Shown in pieces: positions 10,906 through 21,368 of a DNA stretch of 64,000 nt. Each line of letters opens with the position of its first letter. Positions within the stretch are counted from its first letter, which is position 1. The stretch comes from Aspidapion aeneum. Its lineage: Eukaryota; Arthropoda; Insecta; Coleoptera; Brentidae. A model generated the notes under the pieces. The model was given only the letters and a program-made list of their open reading frames with translations, had not been told where the DNA came from and did no database searches. The position numbers were made by a program, and so were the translations under genes. Location of the stretch: positions 31,285,351 through 31,349,350 of the forward strand of contig OY755047.1 of assembly GCA_963576565.1 (NCBI GenBank). Direction: 5' to 3'.

Positions 10906-11302
10906 TAGTTTGTTCTAACACTGTTGATGATTTTTCAACTGGAACGGTATCATATGTATGTGTGTATGTATATCTACATAACTCCTTTTTTCAATTATTT
11001 GTTTAAAACAAAAAACTTTATCACTAAAAGATCTGCCTGCAGGAAACCCACTTTGCTTTTCTTCTTCTTGTTCATGAAAATTATTCTCCATTAGATCTTT
11101 AAGAATCCTACCGTACAATGTACTTAGAGTACTGGTTACTGAAATTCCTTTGTATTTGTTGCATCCAGCTTGTTTCCTTTTTTATGTATTGAGGATATTA
11201 ATCCTATTGTCCAATCATCAAGTTCTGGATGTCCGTTTATGCATAGATTGATAATAGATGTGAGATTTTCTAGTAGTTTCTCTGATCCATATTTGAGCTT
11301 TC
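10906..11302 (-). pseudogene. RTE-like LINE reverse transcriptase, 5' part
   Basis: Reading the minus strand, LKYGSEKLLENL and DWTIGLISSIHKKG (fingers) are followed by YKGISVTSTLSTLYGRILK, EEEKQSGFPAGRS and CFKQIIEKR, the standard order of LINE motifs before the FADD box. DTVPVEK comes near 10930, and a frame change sits close to the IHKKGN segment. The reading stops at the edge of the composite element. Its natural continuation, a short TN/IN stretch and then KAIKELYKG, is found beyond both insertions at 6888-7796. The two pieces are therefore one 5'-truncated LINE split in three. Confidence 0.8.
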
Positions 11303-11740
11303 AGCGTATAAAAAAATCTCCTTTGATTTAAAATTTTGCGAGTCTTATGGATTTAAAAGACGTATTTACATACATAAAAAAACGTAAACTTTTAAAACGT
11401 ATACACGTTCAGCTCTTTGTTTTCTTGTTTTCTTTGATCTTTACAGAGTTTTTTCCTTGATAACAATTTACAAACGATAAACACGCGCGGGTTGTTTTTT
11501 TTTTTAAACACAAACTTCTCTTTTTACAAATTTTCGAATAAAACAAACAGAAGACGTTTAATTTTTTTAATATTTTTTTTTGGAGATGAAAACAAAACCT
11601 TGTAATTTAGAAAATAAATTACACCATACCTACAGAGTGGCACTCAGAAAAATCTAAGAGAATCGCCGGCCACAAGACCATAATATGGATTTGGGAAATT
11701 TGGGTACTATCCAATCCATAGAAATCTATATATCTACAAT
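11303..11740. other. Unassigned AT-rich DNA
   Basis: No gene or repeat partner recognised; contains poly-T and poly-A runs. Confidence 0.3.
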
Positions 11741-11902
11741 GATTACATAAATAGATATGCAACCCAACAAACTTAATAACACAGCAGCGGAGAGATGGTT
11801 CTGCCGTATATTCCTAAGATCCAATGATTACACGGCAGAGCCATCTGTCCGCTGTTATTAGGTTTGTTGGGTTGCATATCTATTTGTATAGTGTAATAAT
11901 CA
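11741..11902. repeat. Palindromic MITE-like element, ~160 bp
   Basis: The left arm (AGATATGCAACCCAACAAAC, then TAATAACA and GAGATGGTTCTGCCGT) is repeated in reverse complement on the right (ACGGCAGAGCCATCT, GTTTGTTGGGTTGCATATCT). The arms are about 60-70 bp with few mismatches around a short loop near 11815. It has no coding content and could form a long hairpin. No target duplication could be fixed. Confidence 0.75.
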
Positions 11903-11928
11903 CTATCTATCTTTAGAAACCCATTTCA

Positions 11929-12363
11929 TTATTAAATATAAAAGGAGTTTTTCGAGGTGTAGTCAAAGACTAAATAAATTAATTTTCGGGCTAGTCCTCA
12001 GAAAGGGGTTCATTAGTACGGTGCAACCAAAATGGATGGATAGGGAATGAAATAAAGATAATGAAAACTGAAAAGAAAAAATGAAATGTGGACACCCACT
12101 TCAGAAAGCAACTGCCAATGCCCATTTGCAGTATCAGCTAGGGTAGTCTCGGGTCTGACACAAAAATATAACATCACTACGGAGACAGCTAAGTCAATCA
12201 TAGTAGGTATCCTAAGCCCAGGTTTAATATTAAATATAAAAGGAATTTTTTGAGGTAAATTCAAAGACTAAATAATTTAATTTTCGGGTTAGTCCTCAGA
12301 AAAAGGACATGATAGCCGCAGACATGTTTCCGCCTTCTAAGGGTTCATCAGTAGGTATGGTGC
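11929..12363. repeat. Direct repeat pair, ~100 bp, about 300 bp apart
   Basis: A block at about 11929-12023 (ATTAAATATAAAAGGAGTTT, TCAAAGACTAAATAAATTAA, CTAGTCCTCAGAAA, GGTTCATTAGTACGGTGCAA) recurs at about 12227-12363, where extra sequence lies before the GGTTCATCAGTA segment. The interval holds no recognisable gene. Old LTR-like or tandem origins are both possible; there is no TG...CA boundary or primer site to decide. Confidence 0.5.
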
Positions 12364-13037
12364 AAAATTAATTTATTTAGCCTTTCCGTTATATTCGGTT
12401 AATTTCTTAATAAAGTTATATTAGTTCGCATTTCAGTATTTTTAACAATAACTCTTATGTTCATACGACTGACTTCCTGTAATGATATGACTAATATATT
12501 TTAAGACTTTGTCGACGTAGTGTTTAACTTATTCAAAGTGGATTACAATAAAACCAAGTTCTTAGGATGTTTACTTAAAATAACCGAATTAATTTGGCCT
12601 TTTTGTTTCTTGTATAAAATAAATAATTTTATAATTTTTAAAAAGCTTGTCAACAAGCAATTTTCATGCAACGCAAAAATTTTAATGGAATATCCCAGAA
12701 TGTTATGAATCCACATAAGCATGAAACTATCAGCCAAGAATTTATTAATATCTTTTGCCGGGTTTTGCTTGTTTGGAATTTACAGTTTTTTTTTAAATTG
12801 TGCGTTTTCACTGTGTTAATAGTTATTATTAAAACTGCACTACATTTGGTTTGCAATATAATTATTATTTTTTGACCGATTTTTAGAAATAGGAACCCAT
12901 TTGGTAAAGTTTTTAAGTTAAATATAAGAATAGACAGACAGACAGACATCACGACGACATTGCTAAGATAGGTCAAAATACACCCAAATAACACATTTTC
13001 GGCGTTATCTCAAAAAATTGTTTTTCGTCGAAACTAA
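12364..13037. other. Unassigned DNA with (GACA)n-like tract
   Basis: Overlapping open frames on both strands (12520-12994) are AT-driven and lack motifs. A short AGACAGACAGACAGACA tract near 12935, followed by CATCACGACGACATTGCTAA, resembles tails attached to insect repeats. Nothing else can be supported. Confidence 0.3.
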
Positions 13038-13039
13038 TA

Positions 13040-14096
13040 CCGTCGTTGCGGGTTACTTTAGCCCACAATATATCGTTGCGGGTTACTTTAGCCCACAATA
13101 TAAACATTTGTCAGGACTCTTTGTGTAATCTGAGGGCACGGCAGTGCCTCGCCAAGTTCGCGCGCCGTAAACATCTTTTCTGGAAACATTTCAGCCGATA
13201 TTTGACCTACCTAAGACTCTACTTCGGAATGAGCTACGAATCTTAAACTTTGCGCAGTCCTAGACCTCTATGGAGTTAACAACCCCTCCAAGTTTCATCG
13301 AATTCCATGAAGTAGTAAATTAGTTGCGAAATTTCAAAAAACGTCGAAATTGCCACTCACTCACTGACTCACTCATGTATAGATGATCAATATTCTACTG
13401 TACTTCCAGACATGCTGCAAAGCTGAAATTTGGCAGACTGATAGAAATTATGACCAAACCCCTGGAAAAAATCAAAAAGTCCCAAAATTTTAATTTACTT
13501 CCCTCCCCTATACATTTAGAGTTATGTAAAATTAACATCGCCCACTTCCAGAAATGCTAGAGTGTTAAGCTTTGGCAGACTGATAGGAACTATGATAAAA
13601 CTATAGGAAAAAATCAAAAAACCCATGAAATGTTTTTGTTATGATTTATTTTACTATTGACATATCAGCGTTACAGTGATTTTGATATTAGCTCAGAGGT
13701 GTATTTAACAAGTTACAGTACGCAAGTTGGCGCCAGGTTATATTTACGCAGAATATTTTTTTCGTAAACTTTGGGCCAATGAATGACCGAAGGGAGAGTT
13801 ACTTTGGCCCACATACGTTTCCCGTGAATAAATCGTATCCTAACAAGCGTGGGCCAAAGTATCCTATATAATAGCTCAAAAACGGAAATTTGCAAAGTAT
13901 ATTATTAAGGATGGGCCAAAGTAAACTTTATAGTAGGTCAAAAAAAGGGATTTTGCAAAAGTATCATTTTACTCAAGCGGTTGCGATGTTGCAGTCAGTA
14001 ACCTTGAACTTTTGAATCACATTTGAATCAACCTTGAACTTTTTCCCAGATGGGGCTAAAGTTGCCCGCCTGGGCTAAAGTAACCCGCAACGACGG
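13040..14096. mobile_element. TA-flanked DNA element with GGGCTAAAGTAACCC ends
   Basis: The left end CCGTCGTTGCGGGTTACTTT and the right end, inverted, match over about 26 bp, and TA lies on both sides (13038-13039, 14097-14098). The subterminal phrase TTACTTTAGCCCACAATAT is present twice at the left end. Related TGGGCCAAAGTA phrases recur at 13790-13930, so the interior is built from several copies of one short motif. A copy of the composite element (13129-13645) has inserted into it. No transposase is recognisable. Confidence 0.8.
13129..13645 (+). mobile_element. Composite tandem-repeat element, copy C (internally deleted)
   Basis: It begins TCTGAGGGCACGGCAGTGCC, where the GGCAC/GTGCC hairpin is perfect, continues through GCGCGCCGTAA and TACTTCGGAATGAGCTACGA and about one and a half array units, then jumps to the final CATGAAATGTTTTTGTTATG of the family. 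Most of the array and almost all of the terminal palindrome are missing. Both family ends are retained, so it defines the element's boundaries. Confidence 0.75.
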
Positions 14097-14098
14097 TA

Positions 14099-14740
14099 CC
14101 TTCTCTAGCCATTGCTGCGCGTGCTAGGAAGGTAAAAATCGAAAAGTAAAGCACAATGGCGAATTTAAATTCGCAGAGGCGAATTATGTTCAAGTGCACA
14201 AGCGTGTATTTTGTCACCTAGACACACACAGCTGCTGTGTGGGTGAACGCCATATTTGTTGTTTGTTTACATTTTGAGGTGTTTTGCGTTTGTCGTGTAA
14301 AATTATGTTTTTTTTTTCAATGGGAAATAATTTAACAGCGGTTTGTGGAGAAATGTTCAAAAACAGTAAGGAAGTGCCATTTCATAGTTAAGCACTTGTA
14401 TTTTTGTTAATAATTTGTTAATAACGTTAAAAGTAGTTTGTAGACTCTAACACTCTTCATGGTGTCCACAATAAATTTGCACAATTAATTTTAGAAAAAC
14501 TAAAATTTTAATCCAGAATTTGATACATTTTCACCCAATCAACTAGTTTTAAGAAAAAAAATAACACATAAACCTAATTTTTTGACAATTGTCAAATAAT
14601 GTAGTGACGTAACGGAGTACGTTTCGAAAACCACCAAAATTGACGCATGCGCAGTAACCTAAATCCTGTCTACCCGAAAAAGGAACATTAAGAATTAAAA
14701 GGGGGTCCTGGCTTCAAACATCGCGTGTGAGAATGCATGG
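14099..14740. other. Unassigned DNA, two GC-richer patches
   Basis: No coding remnant. TGACGTAA near 14604 and GCATGCGCAGTAA near 14645 resemble CRE and NRF-1 sites, but there is no gene beside them to support a promoter. CTAGACACACACAGCTGCTG lies near 14220. No repeats elsewhere in the window. Confidence 0.3.
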
Positions 14741-15285
14741 ATATTTTTTTTTTTTTTTTTTTTTTTATTTGTCAAACACACTGTGTTTTTTTTTTATTAC
14801 AATCTAGTCAGTAAGACTAATTAGCAATTTTGTTTTAACTTAATTTACTAGAAAAGTCAGATTTAAACTTAGGGTTCACTCAACAGTTCTCCCCGCTTTG
14901 TTTAGTCTGTAACTCACAATTGTGTTGTGTTTATAGCATTATTTTGTTTTATGTGTAATTCACTTAGTTTACTAGCTCAAACGGCTTCACTCTTTTTAGT
15001 CGTCGAACTAGCATAGTATTGTCTAGAAGCTGAATTGCTTCCACATTCACATGCCGATGGAGTCTATCTTCATGGCTTTTTGCGTACTTTTTTATAGTCT
15101 CTGCTACAGTTTCGATTTTTAGATCTCGATGAAGGTCACTATTTCGAACGTACCAAGGTGCATTCACAATGTTTCTTAATACTTTATTTTGAAATCTCTG
15201 TACAACTAGAATGTTACTCTCTTTAGCACAACCCCATAGTTGAATACCATATGTCCATACTGGTTTCAGTATTTGTTGCATGGAT
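14741..15285 (-). pseudogene. Jockey-clade LINE, 3' end with poly(A) tail
   Basis: The minus-strand frame ending at 14964 encodes the C-terminal part of a Jockey-type reverse transcriptase. Recognisable phrases are ILKPVWTYGIQLWGCA, QRFQNKVLRNIVNAPWYVRN, and DLHRDLKIETV with LHRHVNVEAIQLLD. The frame stays open for about 105 codons to the normal stop, so the fragment is fairly young. About 200 bp of 3' UTR follow, ending in the poly(T) run at 14741-14765, the poly(A) tail on the other strand. The copy is 5'-truncated near 15285, typical of target-primed insertion. A more decayed copy is at 40855-41590. Confidence 0.88.
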
Positions 15286-15684
15286 ATGCCCCATATTTTT
15301 GCTCTAACTTATTTGGATTTCCTTTACTGTATATCCGGATGCAATAGTACCTATTTCTGCTAAAAATCCTTTAACACTTTGTAGTATGATATATTATTTA
15401 ACGCAGTAAACTAACGTAACTTGCAGGAAACTAGATACAAGAAACAGCTTTTAGGAAATAAAAACACTAGAATCCTCGACAGCTAAGCTATTATAGTTAG
15501 AGTTCTGCCTTTTCCCTGCTTAAAAAAAAGATTTCCACTTTCTAACAGTGAGTAGGCGTTGCGTAAAAATAAAATGGTATTTTTAGGGTGATTTATAACC
15601 TAGAGGGTGATTTGGTATAAATTATTTCCCCAATTATATTATAATAAGAGGAATTAATATGAAATGCCTAATATTATATTTATA
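15286..15684. other. Unassigned DNA
   Basis: No motif, repeat or coding remnant recognised. Confidence 0.3.
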
Positions 15685-16387
15685 CAGGGTGTCACGTAAC
15701 TTAGGGGCCATAGGCCAACAGGTGATAGAGGAGGTTATGTCTGATAAAAAAGTTCCTATAATGCAAGGGTCAAAACTGTTTCTTTGTCGAGATACAGAGC
15801 ATGGAAGTTGGCTATTTTTTAAACTTTTTTGATAATAACTTTTTAAAAATTGCAGTAAAAATATGAAATTGGATAAAGTCGATAAAGAGCAATACACTGA
15901 AATAAAAATAATTACAAAATATTTAGTGGGTCAATTTTTTTTAGAAAAAATTATTTTTTGATTTTAACTTTTATGCATGCCATATTAAACAAAAGGTTTT
16001 TTTATATTTTTTATTAATAAAAACAATTCTCTAGTGAGATATAATAATAAAATATAATTAATATTTTTTAAAATAATAAGTAAGCAAAAATTATTTTTTT
16101 TTTAATATATTATTTTTTATACTTTTTTGGAGGTTACTTTGACAGCCTGTGTCTTCTCAACTTGAAATTTTATCAAAAAAATAAATACAACATTTTTGAT
16201 TCACAATTAGCTGAGTATTTAGCTGAGTGTGACAGATTTTCTTTTTTTGTAAAACCCTTTTTTCCCCTACAATCCTATATCTTAAAAACAGATGTTTGTT
16301 GATCCCCATGTTATATAAACTATTTTCTCGGAAATAACCTTCTCTATCACCTACTGCTCTATGGCCCCTAAGTTATGGGACACGCTG
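15685..16387. mobile_element. TA-type MITE with CAGGGTGTCACGTAACTTAG ends
   Basis: The left end CAGGGTGTCACGTAACTTAG, then GGGCCATAGGCC and GGTGATAGAG, is matched in reverse by CCTCTATCACCT-like, ATGGCCCCTAAGTTATGGGA and CACGCTG on the right. About 50 bp are complementary. TA precedes the left end; the right flank is CA. The ~700-bp interior is AT-rich without a transposase. A second, more decayed copy in the opposite orientation is at 32268-32870. The short plus-strand frame at 16361 spans the right end and is not a gene. Confidence 0.75.
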
Positions 16388-16465
16388 CATAAGGAAAATC
16401 GAATTTTATTCGATAACGAAAAATCAAAGTTTTGGCTTTTCCGGTATACAGCCATACCAAATATA

Positions 16466-17365
16466 GGGGAAAGGAGGGCAAAATGGGGTACGGGGTTAAA
16501 ACGGGATATCACAGTTGTAAGTCAATTGCGCAAAAATAAACCCTTTTAATATCAGATGTTTTATCCCCATGACTGGTTCAACTCTCTGCAATATGATTGG
16601 TGCCGGTCGGCTGCGCTTAAGTTGGTATTTGCTCAACATGTGCTGTTTATCGTAAAAATAGCTTGCGAATTTTGTGACCATAAATACATTTTTCACAGAC
16701 TTTTTAAAATGTATACATTGAACAATTAGTAGGTGTATGTAATATTCACAATTACACGCGTTGTCCAAAAAATTAGCCGTTTACTGTGTATGATTTTTGT
16801 TTGAATTTAACTTGTGGTTGGGGGCAAAACGGGGTTTTTTCACAGGGGCAAAACGGGGTACCTTGTTATACTTAGTAACCTATACCCCATTTTGCCCCCA
16901 AAAAATATTTTTTTTTTGATTTTTTTTACTGAAAGTTTTATTTTATGTTGCCTTTGCAAAAAATGGGCGAAAAATTCGTGTAGGAGAGTCGACAGCGATG
17001 AGTAGGTCGCTGTATTTCTTTACTAAATTTAATTATTATAAATGTATTTTTTATTACAACTTTTTTTTTAATAAGTATTTTAATCTTAGTAAGTATTTTA
17101 TTAAATAAAACTTGTCTTAAATATTGATTCTAAATTACACATTTTATCTTGTATGTGGGGCAAAATGGGGCAGTCAACTTTCTACAAAAATAAAAATAAA
17201 AATATGACGCAGTTCTAAATCGCTTGAACTAAAAATTAAAACATGAAGATAACATATCAAGGCAACTTTGTTCCAAATGACGAACGCAATGGTGATCAAC
17301 TGATAGTGATCAATAGGAGAAATAAGCCTTTAAAATTACGAATCCCATATTGCCCCTCTTTCCCC
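16466..17365. mobile_element. TA-flanked element with repeated GGGGCAAAATGGGG motif
   Basis: The left end GGGGAAAGGAGGGCAAAATG and the inverted right end GGGGAAAGAGGGGCAATATG are flanked by TA (16464-16465, 17366-17367). Inside, variants of GGGGCAAAAYGGGGT recur near 16820, 16845, 16885 (inverted) and 17157. The short motif thus appears both at the termini and scattered through the 900-bp element, a pattern expected if it is a transposase-binding site. No transposase is encoded; open frames at 16496-17005 have no family resemblance. Confidence 0.8.
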
Positions 17366-17367
17366 TA

Positions 17368-17693
17368 CGTGCTGTAAACTAATGGATTAACGATCAAAAA
17401 CTACAACCGAGGCACAAGCGTTATTCGAATTGTAAAATGCATTAACTTGCTTGTTTAAAAATGTTTTTAAATTCAAAAACAAAAAATTTGAGGGATTGCA
17501 GCAAAAGCGCGTTTGCTTAGATTATTCAGGAATCAATCTGCAGTTGCTCCCAGGAGCGATTTTGAGTGGACGGAAGCAATGTTGATTGAACACGATACAA
17601 GATTATTGTGTAACATGTAGGTATTTAGGTTGTTTTAAAAAAAGTGGCTTTGCTTTTTGTGTTAATAATTCAATTCTACTGCAACGAATGCCA
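17368..17693. other. Unassigned DNA
   Basis: No gene or repeat recognised in this ~330-bp interval. Confidence 0.3.
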
Positions 17694-18820
17694 AAATAGG
17701 GCCTAATTTATCATAAAGGACAAATAAAAAATCCTCTAAAATCATAAAGGAAAATGGCATAACAGGTCTATGTTAAAAACGGAATTACAAATAACCGGAC
17801 TTTATCAAAAACGTCTTTCTTCAAAACAAGACAAGAGCAAAAGCGAAGTTCTGTATAATGTCTTTTATCAAAACCGGACAAAATCAAAAAGGACAAAATT
17901 ATAAAAAGGGGTCGGGAATAACTTGTGACGCTCACCTAAAGAAAAGCGGTTCTGATATTGCTATGCAATTAAAGGGTCCTTCACTGCAATTTCTTTACTG
18001 CCATGCTTGAAGAAACGCCGTATCTACATTGGGATTGCTATAGCACATACGGCATTTTCATTAAGCAAGGCCCGTCCTTGAAAAAAGTCAGATATTGGAT
18101 CCTAGGTTAGGATTCCTATTCACCAAGAGAATACTTTCTTGATATAGCACAAAAAGTGTCTTGCCACTTATTTTAATGTGAAACAGAAATTGTTTTATTA
18201 TAAATTAGAACTGAATTAATATAAGGCACCGTTTTCTCTGGAAGCAAAATATTACTTATATGAAGACAATTTCCTTTATTACAAACTGAAATATACTAAA
18301 ACAAAACAATTAAAGAAGAAAAATAAAGTCTCATTTCAAGATTAAACGTTGCGTTTAACTAAAAATAAATATTTTAATTCAAAACACAAATGTTTAAGGT
18401 AAATCAATTTATTCAAGAAAAGAACGTGTTTTCATTGTGGACAAAATTTTTTACCGTGTAATTGACCAAGAGGCTCCATTCGCTTCAGTTCGGTTTGGTT
18501 AACGCCGGGGAGCTAATTAAATTAAAATTTGTATAAAAGGAAGAGAGACGGAACCAGTTTACGTGAAAAGAAATGAGAGAGCTCATGCTAGGCCCGGATT
18601 TTTATGATTTTCTCCTTTTTGATTTTGTCCGGTTTTGATAAAAGACTTTATATTAAACTTTGATATTGCTCCTGTCTTGTTTTGATGAATGACGTTTTTG
18701 TTTAATCTCCGGTTATTAAGAATTCCGTTTTTGCCATTGGACTATTACACCATTACCATTTATGATCTGGGACGATTTTGTTTTTGTCATTTATGACGAT
18801 AGGGATTCTCAAAATAGGAT
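17694..18820. mobile_element. DNA element with ~220-bp inverted arms made of short repeats
   Basis: The left arm (about 17700-17920) and right arm (about 18590-18800) are complementary. Shared phrases are TATCATAAAGGACAAA-like, AAAACGGAATT, AACAAGACA and TTTTATCAAAACCGGACAAA. Within each arm the phrases ATCATAAAGGA and CAAAACCGGACAAAATCAAA recur with short spacing, so the arms are themselves semi-repetitive. The exact outer boundary is uncertain by a few tens of bases. A CACGGTAAAA-type MITE fragment (18108-18458) lies between the arms. Confidence 0.7.
18108..18458 (+). mobile_element. CACGGTAAAA-ended MITE, 5'-truncated copy
   Basis: This matches the copies at 63047-63375 and (inverted) 34815-36180 over phrases such as TTCCTATTCACCAAG, CTCTGGAAGCAAAATATTAC, AAGAAGAAAAATAAAGTCTC and GACAAAATTTTTTACCGTG. 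The right end is followed by TA (18459-18460). The first ~70 bp, including the left terminus, are missing. It preserves the uninterrupted CATTGTGG / GTGTTTTC site into which a hAT element inserted in the 35-kb copy. Confidence 0.8.
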
Positions 18821-18869
18821 AACTCTCCCCCTGCATGAGAACTTTCGACACATATTTTTTGGTTGCCAT

Positions 18870-21368
18870 TTTCTTTTAAAAAAATTCCGTTTTAAAGAAG
18901 TTTTTTATTAGTTGCCGAGATATTACATTTTCTTTTTGGAAAAAAAACGCTTATATCGCGGAAGCCAATGAACCGCTTGTTATGAACGCAACATTATTTT
19001 TAAAGAAAAAATAATTATTAAAGGTTTTAATAATAAGTCTTTTTTCTAGGTAAACATCCCCTCTCTCTTCTTCCTAAGGGTGATAAGACTTATTTTTTAT
19101 TTGGATTACAAGGAGAGCTGATTTTTATCGCAAATGGTTTGTTATTTTTGCCATGCATTTATATTTATAGACTTTTATTGCACACAAAAAGAAATGCAAA
19201 TTCCTATTTTACAAATGTCCATTTTCACACATATAACACAAGGTCTGTCGTCAATGAGTTTGTTTTGGATTCACACAATTTATGAAAGTTCGAAAACTGT
19301 TCTTCTTATATAGAGAAAAAGTTTAAAAAAAAATTGCCTGATCAAATTAAAACTTTACCTGATTTAGTCTTTAACAAAACATTAAAAATGTACTCACACA
19401 AAACTGTTTCTATTGTGTAAGAGAATTTTTGAACTACACATTTTAATCTTGATTTTAATTATTAATTTACCCAAATGTTGTATTGTCTTAGCGTCTGTAA
19501 AGTGGTTATGTGCTAATTTAGAAAAAAAAATCGTTTTTAAAAATCATTTTAATTGTATTTTTGACTTATTTATATTTTTGACTTTTATTGTTTTTTTTAG
19601 TTATTTTACCTTTAATACAGTAGCACAAGTATTTTGCGCCTTGACCATGTACATCCGTTGTAAAATGGCTTTCGTACAAATAAAGATTTATATTTCTATT
19701 TATAAGTATATACTGTAACTAACTAATAGCAATAAAATTATATACGTGTCCGAGGGAGTCCACTGAGGGTTACTCTATGCTGGCTTTAGGTCTAAACCTT
19801 TTAGTGGATCCAGTACCTTCTCCTGGCTTTCTCTTGTCCTCCACGTGAGCATATGCTGCAGCCAAAACAAGAACTTCTTCTTTAGAATCCGATGAATTTT
19901 CCGAATATTTCTTTCGCTAATCACACCTACTGGGCCAACAAGTTGTTCATATGTCAAAATCCGCATCCGAGGTACAAACATTATTAAAGTTTTTAAATTC
20001 CCTTTTAAAAAAGTTGGTTTATTAGTTGTTGAGATATTAACGTTTCTTTTTGAAAAAAGAAACACTTATATCGTGGAAGCCAATAAACCGCTTTTTATGA
20101 AAGCAACATTTTTTTTAAGAAAAAAAATTATCAAAGGTTTTTATGATGAGTTTTTTTATCTAGGTAACCATCCCCAATCTGATTCTTAAGAATATGCTGT
20201 AATTGACCAGTGGTAAACAAGTAAAGCCTGAAACTAGATCCCAATAGCAATAAAATTATATATGTGTCCAAGGGAATCCCCTGAGGGTTACTCTATGCTG
20301 GCTTTAGGTATAACCATTTTAGTAGATCCAGTACCTTCTCCTGGCTTTCTCTTATCCTCCACTTGAGCACAGGTTGCAGCCAAAACGAGAATTTCTTCTT
20401 CAGAATGCGATGAAGTAGTCAGTTTCCAAATATTTCTTTCGCTATTCACAACTACTAGGCCAACTAGTTGTCCATATGTCAAAATCCGCGCCCGAGGTAC
20501 AAACATTATTGAAGTTTTTAAATTCCCTTTTAAAAAAGTTGGTTTATTAGCTGTTGAGACATTAACGTTTCTTTTTGAAAAAAGAAACGCTTATAACGTG
20601 GAAGCCAATAAACCGCTTTTTATGAAAGCAACAAGAAAAAAAATTATCAAAGGTTTTTATAATGAGGTTTTTATCTAGGTAACCATCCCCAATCTGATTC
20701 TTAAGAATATGCTGTAATTGACCAGTGGTAAACAAGTAAAGCCTGAAACTAGATTCCAATAGCAATAAAATTATATATGTGTCCAAGGGAATCCACTGAG
20801 GTTTACTCTATGCTGGCTTTAGGTCTAAACCTTTTAGTAGATCCAGTACTTTCTTCTGGCTTTCTCTTGTCCTCCACTTGAGCACAGGCTGCAGCCAAAA
20901 CAAGAACTTTTTCTCCAGAATCTGATGAAGTAGTTATTTTCCAAATATTTCTTTCGCTAATCACACCTACTGGGCCAACTAGTTGTCCATAGGTATGTCA
21001 AAATCCGCACCCGAGGTACAAACATTATTGAAGTTTTTAAATTCCCTTTTAAAAAAGTTGGTTTATTAGGTGTTGAGATATTAACGTTTCTTTTTGAAAA
21101 AAGAAACACTTATATCTTGGAAGCCAATAAACCGCTTTTTATAAAAGCACCATTTTTTTTAAAGAAAAAATAATTATCAAAGGTTTTAGTAATGAGTTTT
21201 TTGTTTAGGTAAGCATCCCCACTCTTCCTCTTAAGTATATATTGTAAGTGACCAGTAGTAAACAAGTAAAACCTGAAACTAGATTCCAATAGCAATAAAA
21301 TTACATACGTGTTCGAGAGAATCCACTGAGAGTTACTCTATGCTGGCTTTATGTCTAAACCTTTTAGT
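18870..21368. repeat. ~518-bp tandem array
   Basis: Units begin with TGAGGGTTACTCTATGCTGG near 19763, 20281, 20796 and 21326, giving spacings of about 518, 515 and 530 bp. The last unit is cut off after AAACCTTTTAGT near 21368. A partial older unit lies at about 18870-19080, separated by unrelated sequence (19081-19745). On the minus strand each unit carries a short peptide frame containing LVLAAACAQVEDKRKPGEGT with an upstream acidic SSDSEEE-like run. It stays open for 72 codons in the unit at 20288-20506 and is frameshifted in the others. Its acidic, Leu/Ala-rich start faintly recalls Harbinger nuclease N-termini, but it is too short to call. The array behaves as a satellite-like repeat. 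Confidence 0.8.

Noticed and set aside
11929..12363. Pair of LTRs
   Set aside because: The direct repeats lack TG/CA ends, a primer-binding site and any gag or pol remnant.
12520..12994. Overlapping frames of 60-114 codons on both strands
   Set aside because: All overlap one another in an AT-rich stretch, are hydrophobic or Lys-rich, and show no domain or codon signal.
14600..14660. Promoter with CRE and NRF-1-like sites
   Set aside because: Two short motif matches without any gene downstream are not enough; only a Jockey fragment follows, in the opposite orientation.
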